This document shows, one piece after another, positions 59,427 through 64,000 of a stretch of 64,000 nt of DNA. The stretch comes from Streptomyces europaeiscabiei. GTDB lineage: Bacteria; Actinomycetota; Actinomycetes; Streptomycetales; Streptomycetaceae. Each line of letters begins with the position of its first letter. Position 1 is the first letter of the stretch. A model generated the notes under the pieces. The model ran no database searches, had not been told where the DNA came from, and saw only the letters and a list, made by a program, of their open reading frames with translations. The stretch covers positions 10,420,001 to 10,484,000 of the forward strand of contig NZ_CP107841.1 of assembly GCF_036346855.1 (NCBI RefSeq), given 5' to 3'. A program made the translations under genes and the position numbers.

Positions 59427-60367
59427 GACCGGCCTCCCGTCGGACCGTTCCCGGTTCCCATTCCCATTCCCATTCCCATTCCCATTCCGGTGATGGTTCC
59501 GGTTCCGTAGTAGTGCATGAGTGCGGCGTTGTCGGCGTCGCCGTGGCCCGCCGCGGCCAGCCAGCGGTGGAGTTCGGAGACGGCGGTGGTGACCGGCAGC
59601 GGCACTCCTTGCGAGCGTGCGTAGTCGCGGGCCGCCTCCAGGTCCTTGACCATGTTGCTGACCCGTCCGGTGGGGGTGAGATCGATCTCGGCGAACTTGA
59701 CGAAGAACTCCTGGAGCAGTGCCGAGTCGGCCCTGCCCCCGGTGAGCGCCGCCTGTACCTGCCGTGGCGGCAGACCGGCCGCCCGCACCAGGGCGGCGGC
59801 CTCGGCGAGGGCGGCGAGACCACAGCCGACCAGCACCTGGTTGACGGACTTGACCAGCTGCCCCGAGCCGGCCGGGCCGAGGTGGGTGAGCTGGGAGGAG
59901 AGCGCCCCGAGCACGGGCAGCGCCCGCTCCACCTGGTCGTCCTCGCCGCCGAGCATCAGCGTCAACTCGCCGCGCTCCGCGCCCGGCGCGCCGCCCGACA
60001 GAGGGGCGTCGACCCAGCCGGCGCCGAGCTTCGCCGCACGTTCGGCGAAGTCGCGGGTACGCCCGGGATCGATGCTGGACATGTCGATGACCAGGACGCC
60101 CTCGGGTGTGGCGGTGAGGACCCCTTCGGGGCCGAAGACCACATGCTCGACGATGTCAGCGGTGTTGAGGGAGAGGATCACCACGGAGGACGAGGCGAGC
60201 TGCGCCGCCGAGTCCGCTGGGACGGCGCCGTCCCGGGCGAGCCCTGCCACAGCGTCCTGCCGGACGTCGTAGACCCGCACGATGCGTTCACGCCGCAGCA
60301 GTCTGCGGGCGATGGCCGACCCCATGACCCCGAGCCCGGCGAGCCCCACCTCTGGATGTCCTGACAC
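59423..60367 (-). CDS. 6-phosphogluconate dehydrogenase-like NAD(P) oxidoreductase (3-hydroxyacid dehydrogenase family)
   Basis: A 314-residue beta-hydroxyacid dehydrogenase: VGLAGLGVMGSAIARRLLRR (G-x-G-x-M-G), VLVIDMSSIDPGRTRDFAER, APLSGGAPGAERGELTLMLG, and the catalytic-lysine segment GSGQLVKSVNQVLVGCGLAA. This family covers tartronate-semialdehyde reductases, hydroxyisobutyrate and 6-phosphogluconate-like enzymes. GTG 60367 has AGGAGG about 11 bases upstream. The C-terminus carries a Met-Gly run (TGMGMGMGMGMG) encoded by a hexamer repeat. First gene of the minus-strand gluconate/idonate operon. Confidence 0.82.
   Translation of the reverse strand: MSGHPEVGLAGLGVMGSAIARRLLRRERIVRVYDVRQDAVAGLARDGAVPADSAAQLASSSVVILSLNTADIVEHVVFGPEGVLTATPEGVLVIDMSSIDPGRTRDFAERAAKLGAGWVDAPLSGGAPGAERGELTLMLGGEDDQVERALPVLGALSSQLTHLGPAGSGQLVKSVNQVLVGCGLAALAEAAALVRAAGLPPRQVQAALTGGRADSALLQEFFVKFAEIDLTPTGRVSNMVKDLEAARDYARSQGVPLPVTTAVSELHRWLAAAGHGDADNAALMHYYGTGTITGMGMGMGMGMGTGNGPTGGRS
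59455..59488 (+). repeat. hexanucleotide repeat (TTCCCA x5.7)
   Basis: Five perfect TTCCCA units plus a partial one. On the minus strand it encodes Gly-Met repeats at the C-terminus of the 6PGDH-like protein, a few codons before its stop. Confidence 0.9.
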
Positions 60368-60409
60368 TCGAACCAACCCCTCCTGAACCAAATGCTGTAC
60401 GTCGAACAA

Positions 60410-60481
60410 CATATTGGCCGCAAGTGACGGGGAAGTGCAACTGTCCGCCGCTGTGCATCCTCGTATGTTCAGCATATTGGC
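60410..60481. promoter_or_regulatory. paired CATATTGGC motifs in gluconate-cluster divergent promoter
   Basis: CATATTGGC occurs at 60410-60418 and again at 60473-60481 in the same orientation; the second is part of the dyad TATG-TTCAG-CATA (60464-60476). The pair lies between the divergent oxidoreductase and transporter genes and is likely a regulator site. No regulator gene for this cluster is in the window. Confidence 0.45.
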
Positions 60482-60583
60482 TTGAGTCCCGCATACTGTT
60501 ACGGTCCTGGGCGTCCACAGATGTACGGCGCGTTACCGCGCACCGTCGAGACGGAAGGGCGGCATGCCATGCAGGGGCGAACG

Positions 60584-61609
60584 ATGACATCCCGGCCTGC
60601 CGACGGGGTGAGCGACCGGAAGAACCCCGGCCTGCACCGTGCGCTCGTCACCAGTTCGGTGGGCAGTGCCCTCGAGTGCTACGACTTCGCCATCTACGGC
60701 ACCGCCTCGGCCCTGGTGTTCAGGCACCTCTTCTTCCCCGGACTCGGCCCGGCGGTCGGGTCGTCGCCATCGTCGCCACCTACGCGGTCGGCTTCTTCGC
60801 CCGCCCGCTCGGCGGGCTCTTCTTCGGCTCGCTCGGAGACCGACACGGTCGTAAGGCCGTGCTGGTGGTGACCGTCGCGCTGATGGGCGGCTCGTCCTTC
60901 GCCATCGGACTGCTGCCCACCCACCACACGGCCGGTGTGTGGAGCCCCGTCCTGTTGATGTTCCTGCGCCTGCTCCAGGGCTTCGGAGCCGGAGCGGAAC
61001 AGGCCGGGGCCTCGACGCTGATGGCCGAGTACGCCCCGCCGGCCCGACGCGGCTACTACGCGGCACTGCCCTTCGTCGTTCAGCATCAGCTACGTGACCA
61101 CCGTGATCGGCGTCTCCACCTCGGTCGGCCCGCTCGCCGTGGCCTGCGCGTCGCTCGCCGGTATCGTCACCATCCCGCTGTTCGGCATGCTCTCCGACCG
61201 GATCGGCAGGGTCCCGCTCTACCGGATGGCCGCACTGTTCCAGGCGGTCCTCGCCGTCCCCGCCTTCGCGCTGATGAGCTCCGGGAACACCGTGCTGATC
61301 TGCGTGGTCATCACCCTCGGCATCGGAGTCGGCGTCAGCGGCATGCTGGGGTCCCAGTGCGCGCTGCTCGCCGAACTGTTCGGGGCGAGGCACCGCTACA
61401 CCGGCGTCGCGATCGGGCGGGAGTTCAGCGCGATCGTCGCCGGCGGTATCGCCCCGTTGCTCGGCGCGACGCTGCTGCTGGCTTTCAACGACGCCTGGTG
61501 GCCGCTGGCGGCCTACGTCGTCCTCCTCTCGCTGATCACCTTCGTCACCACCTTCGTCACTCCGGAGACCCGGGGCCGGGATCTCACCGATCTCGCCGAC
61601 GCCCGCTGA
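60584..61609 (+). pseudogene. MHS-family MFS transporter, frameshifted with internal deletion
   Basis: From ATG 60584 the protein starts GLHRALVTSSVGSALECYDF, AIYGTASALVFRHLFFP, the opening of metabolite:H+ symporters. Near 60755 the frame shifts to VVAIVATYAVGFFARPLGGL, FFGSLGDRHGRKAVLVVTVA and PARRGYYAALPFV. At about 61078 it jumps, in a third frame, to SISYVTTVIGVSTSVGPLAV, ACASLAGIVTIPLFGMLSDR and so on to TGA 61607-61609. About 100 residues (the middle loop and helices expected in intact members) are missing. Probably the gluconate/idonate importer before it was lost. Confidence 0.78.
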
Positions 61610-61773
61610 GCGATCCGGCCGCCCCTCGGCGGCCCGGACCCCGGACGCCGGGCCCTGAGACAGCCGGCCCCGCGCCCTGCCCCCTGCCCGCGGGCGCGGG
61701 GCCGACACCCATACGACCCCACGGAACAGCACACCGAGTCGAGACCGCCACGGAAACGGAGAAGGAAACAGTG

Positions 61774-63261
61774 ATGAAGGACGAGACCCAGGTGGTGCTC
61801 GGGATCGACCTGGGTACCACCGCGACCAAAGTGGTCGCGGTGGACGGTGCCTCCCGTGTGGTCTCGACCGTCGAGCGACCCGCACCCCTGCGCACCGGAC
61901 GGCACGGGGAAGCCGTCCACGACCCGGAGACGGTGCTGGCCGGAGCGATCGAAGCGGTCCGGGAGAGCGCCGGGATCTGCGCCGGGCGCGGTCTCCCGGT
62001 CGTCGCCCTGTCCTTCAGCGCCGCGCTGCACACCCTGCTCGCCCTGGACTCCTCCGGCGAACCGCTGACCCCGGCGCTGAGCTGGGCCGACACCCGGGCC
62101 GCCGACATCGCCCGACGGCTGCGCGCGACCGGAAGCGCCGACGCGCTGCACCGGGCGACCGGAACCCCCGTGCACTCCATGGCCCCGCTCACCAAACTCG
62201 CCTGGTTCACGGCACACGAGCCCGACCTCGTACGGCGCACGGCCACGTGGTGCGGCCTGAAGGACTACGTCCTCTCCCGGTTCACCGGTCGGCTGGTCAC
62301 CGACCGGTCCTGCGCCTCCGCCACCGGCCTGCTGGACATGCGCACCACCCGATGGCACGGCCCCGCCCTGGACATCGCCGGGGTGAGCGCCGACCGACTG
62401 CCCGAACTCGTGCCGACGACCGCCGCGTTCACCCTGCTCCCCGGCATCGCCGCCGCGCTGGGCCTGCCCGCCGGGCTGCCCGTGGTCGCGGGGGCCGGGG
62501 ACGGCCCGCTGGCCAATCTCGCCGTCGGGGCCACCGCTCCGGCAACGGCCGCGCTGTCCCTCGGCACCAGCGGCGCCCTCCGTGTCGTACGCGACCGGCC
62601 CGGCGTGGACGAACGCTGCCGGGTGTTCTGCTACCACCTCGCGGACGGGCTGTGGGTACTCGGCGGGGCGGTCAGCAACGCCGGGGTCGTCGCCCAGTGG
62701 GCCGCCGAGTCCTTCGGCGGCGTCGACGTGGGCGATCTGCTGAAGGAGGCGGGCCAGGTGGAGCCGGGCGCCGAGGGCCTGATCGCCCTGCCGCATCTGC
62801 TCGGGGAACGCGCACCCTGGTGGGACCCGGACGCGTGCGGCGCCCTGATCGGGCTGCGCCGCGGACACGGCAGGGCCCACATGACCCGGGCCATGATCGA
62901 GGGTGTTGGGCAGCAACTCGCCCTGGTGCGCGACTCCTTGCTCGCCGCCGACGCACCGATCACCTCGGTACGGGCCACCGGGGGCGCCCTGCGCTCCCCC
63001 CTGTGGGCGGAGATCGTCGCCGCCGCGCTCGATATGCCGCTGGAGATCACCGACGACACCGCGGGCTCGGGCTTCGGCGCGACGATGCTCGCCCGGCACG
63101 CGCTCGGCGCCCTGCCCTCGCTGACCTCCCCGGTGCCCGGTGCCCGCGTCCACCGCACCGTGACCCCCGATCCGACGGCGGCGCGACGGCTGGCGGAGAC
63201 CCGCGGACTCAGCGAACAGCTGTACCAGCTCCTGCGCGAGGTGCAGAGGCCGCACCTGTGA
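61774..63261 (+). CDS. FGGY-family carbohydrate kinase, gluconokinase-like
   Basis: A 495-residue FGGY kinase: VVLGIDLGTTATKVVAVDGA (phosphate 1 motif), VVALSFSAALHTLLALDSSG, LTPALSWADTRAADIARRLR, GLKDYVLSRFTGRLVTDRSC, ASATGLLDM, and the FGGY-2 motif region LPHLLGERAPWWDPDACGAL. The HTLLALD and SWADTR motifs match gluconokinases. It would make 6-phosphogluconate, the end of the idonate-ketogluconate-gluconate route. ATG 61774 (GAAGGAAA upstream) or GTG 61771 is the start. Downstream of the broken transporter gene on the same strand. Confidence 0.83.
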   Translation: MKDETQVVLGIDLGTTATKVVAVDGASRVVSTVERPAPLRTGRHGEAVHDPETVLAGAIEAVRESAGICAGRGLPVVALSFSAALHTLLALDSSGEPLTPALSWADTRAADIARRLRATGSADALHRATGTPVHSMAPLTKLAWFTAHEPDLVRRTATWCGLKDYVLSRFTGRLVTDRSCASATGLLDMRTTRWHGPALDIAGVSADRLPELVPTTAAFTLLPGIAAALGLPAGLPVVAGAGDGPLANLAVGATAPATAALSLGTSGALRVVRDRPGVDERCRVFCYHLADGLWVLGGAVSNAGVVAQWAAESFGGVDVGDLLKEAGQVEPGAEGLIALPHLLGERAPWWDPDACGALIGLRRGHGRAHMTRAMIEGVGQQLALVRDSLLAADAPITSVRATGGALRSPLWAEIVAAALDMPLEITDDTAGSGFGATMLARHALGALPSLTSPVPGARVHRTVTPDPTAARRLAETRGLSEQLYQLLREVQRPHL

Positions 63262-64000
63262 CCACCGCGCCGGCGTCCCGCCGCAGTCGTGCCGCCTCCG
63301 CGACCGTGACCAGGGGAAGCAGGGCGAGCATCGCGAACGCCACCCGGTAGGGCGCGGCGGGACCGGCCAGTCCCAGGAGGGGCGCTATCGAGCCCGCCGC
63401 GTGCAGCGCCAGGGCGCCGAAGGCGACCCCGAGGCCGACGGCGAGCTGCTGCACCGTGCTGGAGAGCGCGTTGACGCCGCTGGTACGGTCCGCCTCGATG
63501 TCGGCGAAGCCGATCGTCGCGTACGCGCTGAGCGAGACGGACCGGCACACACCACTCATGAACAGCACGGACACCACGACGGCCAACGGCGTGTGCGGGC
63601 CGAGCAGCCCGCACAGCACGAAGGTCACCGCCGTCGCGACCCCGTTCACCAACAGCACCGTACGGAAGCCGAAGCGGCGCAGCAGCGCGGTGGTGAGCGG
63701 TTTGACGGCGACGTTGCACGCGAACACCGCGATGAGCACCAGCCCGGCGGTGGCCGCGCTCCAGCCGAAGGCCCCCTGGAACATCAGGGGCAGCAGGAAC
63801 GGCACGGCGGTGATCGATGCGCGGAACAGGGCGCCACCCGCGTTCGGCACCCGGCAGGTGTCAACCTTCAGTGCGCCGAGGTCGAGCAACGGGCTTCAGC
63901 TGACGTGGAAATGACGCACCGTCACCAGATACAGAGCGACTCCCGCGGTGAACCAGGACGCGCCCGAGCCCCAGGCGGCGGGCACATCCCCGAACCGCTC
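63209..64000 (-). pseudogene. MFS (DHA2-type) transporter, C-terminal half, with in-frame stop; continues beyond window
   Basis: Minus-strand frame from the window edge reads GSGASWFTAGVALYLVTVRH then FHVS and TGA (63896-63898), and continues in the same frame SPLLDLGALKVDTCRVPNAG, GALFRASITAVPFLLPLMFQ, GWSAATAGLVLIAVF to the stop at 63209-63211. The reading is continuous across the TGA, where an Arg CGA would be expected, so a nonsense mutation is likely. It may still be made as a C-terminal half from TTG 63889. It overlaps the kinase gene end by 53 bases on the opposite strand. Confidence 0.65.

Noticed and set aside
61513..63255. Long minus-strand open frame over the kinase gene
   Set aside because: Glycine/arginine-rich, no motif, exactly antisense to a well-supported FGGY kinase.
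1..64000. tRNA, rRNA or riboswitch genes
   Set aside because: None was recognised by eye on either strand; a covariance-model scan would be decisive, and any hit would change this.

Overview
The window is high-GC DNA with GTG/TTG starts, purine-rich ribosome binding sites and very long open antisense frames. Gene content (cN-I 5'-nucleotidase, FtsX/ABC exporter, DUF4333 protein, ArsI arsenic island, many decayed IS5, IS701 and ISAs1 copies) points to a Streptomyces or close relative, probably a chromosome-arm or otherwise plastic region. No rRNA or tRNA gene was recognised.

Region 1 (1-23.2 kb) is a patchwork. Intact genes are a TetR regulator, an SDR, a Tat-exported FAD oxidoreductase, an Orn/Lys/Arg decarboxylase, a secreted M1-type peptidase, a VOC protein, a GH16-like protein, a cN-I nucleotidase, a DoxX protein and an ABC export operon. 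Between them lie remnants of at least six insertion sequences and several chimeric or scrambled genes: FMO joined to SMP-30, serine hydrolase joined to DUF4436, ISAs1 joined to a ferredoxin-reductase fold, an SGNH hydrolase with an internal deletion, and a frameshifted TIM-barrel-like gene.

Region 2 (24.1-28.8 kb) is an organoarsenical resistance island: an ArsR repressor, a broken ArsO-like monooxygenase, a flavoprotein, an ArsI C-As lyase and an MFS exporter. Two matching operator candidates face both transcription units. Decayed fragments follow to 30 kb.

Region 3 (30.2-38.1 kb) looks like a glutarate/glutaryl-CoA catabolic locus: Zn-ribbon OB protein, CaiB CoA transferase, glutaryl-CoA dehydrogenase, EtfBA, then on the other strand 3-hydroxyacyl-CoA dehydrogenase and a LysR regulator. 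A similar element with a GCGYA-N6-TGCGY dyad precedes both transcription units.

Region 4 (38.2-50.4 kb) is the most distinctive part. It is a catabolic regulon built around a LacI-family repressor: an enolase paralogue with altered active-site residues, an extradiol (VOC) dioxygenase, a carboxymuconolactone-decarboxylase-like protein, an MDR dehydrogenase, an FMN reductase, a fumarylacetoacetate-hydrolase-family enzyme, an MFS importer, a D-2-hydroxyacid dehydrogenase, an APH-fold kinase and a cupin. Five copies of a 16-bp operator (consensus GTGCTAACGATAGCAT) sit in the three divergent promoter regions, which ties the separate operons together. Region 5 (50.7-53.6 kb) is a LysR-controlled two-component flavin monooxygenase.

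Region 6 (54.8-64 kb) is an idonate/gluconate-type cluster: 2-hydroxyacid dehydrogenase, L-idonate 5-dehydrogenase-like enzyme, gluconate 5-dehydrogenase-like SDR, 6PGDH-like oxidoreductase, a broken MHS-type transporter and an FGGY kinase. It is interrupted by a TnpB (IS200/IS605-type) element. The L-idonate dehydrogenase reading frame starts with a serine-rich tract encoded by simple repeats. The window ends inside an MFS gene carrying an in-frame stop.
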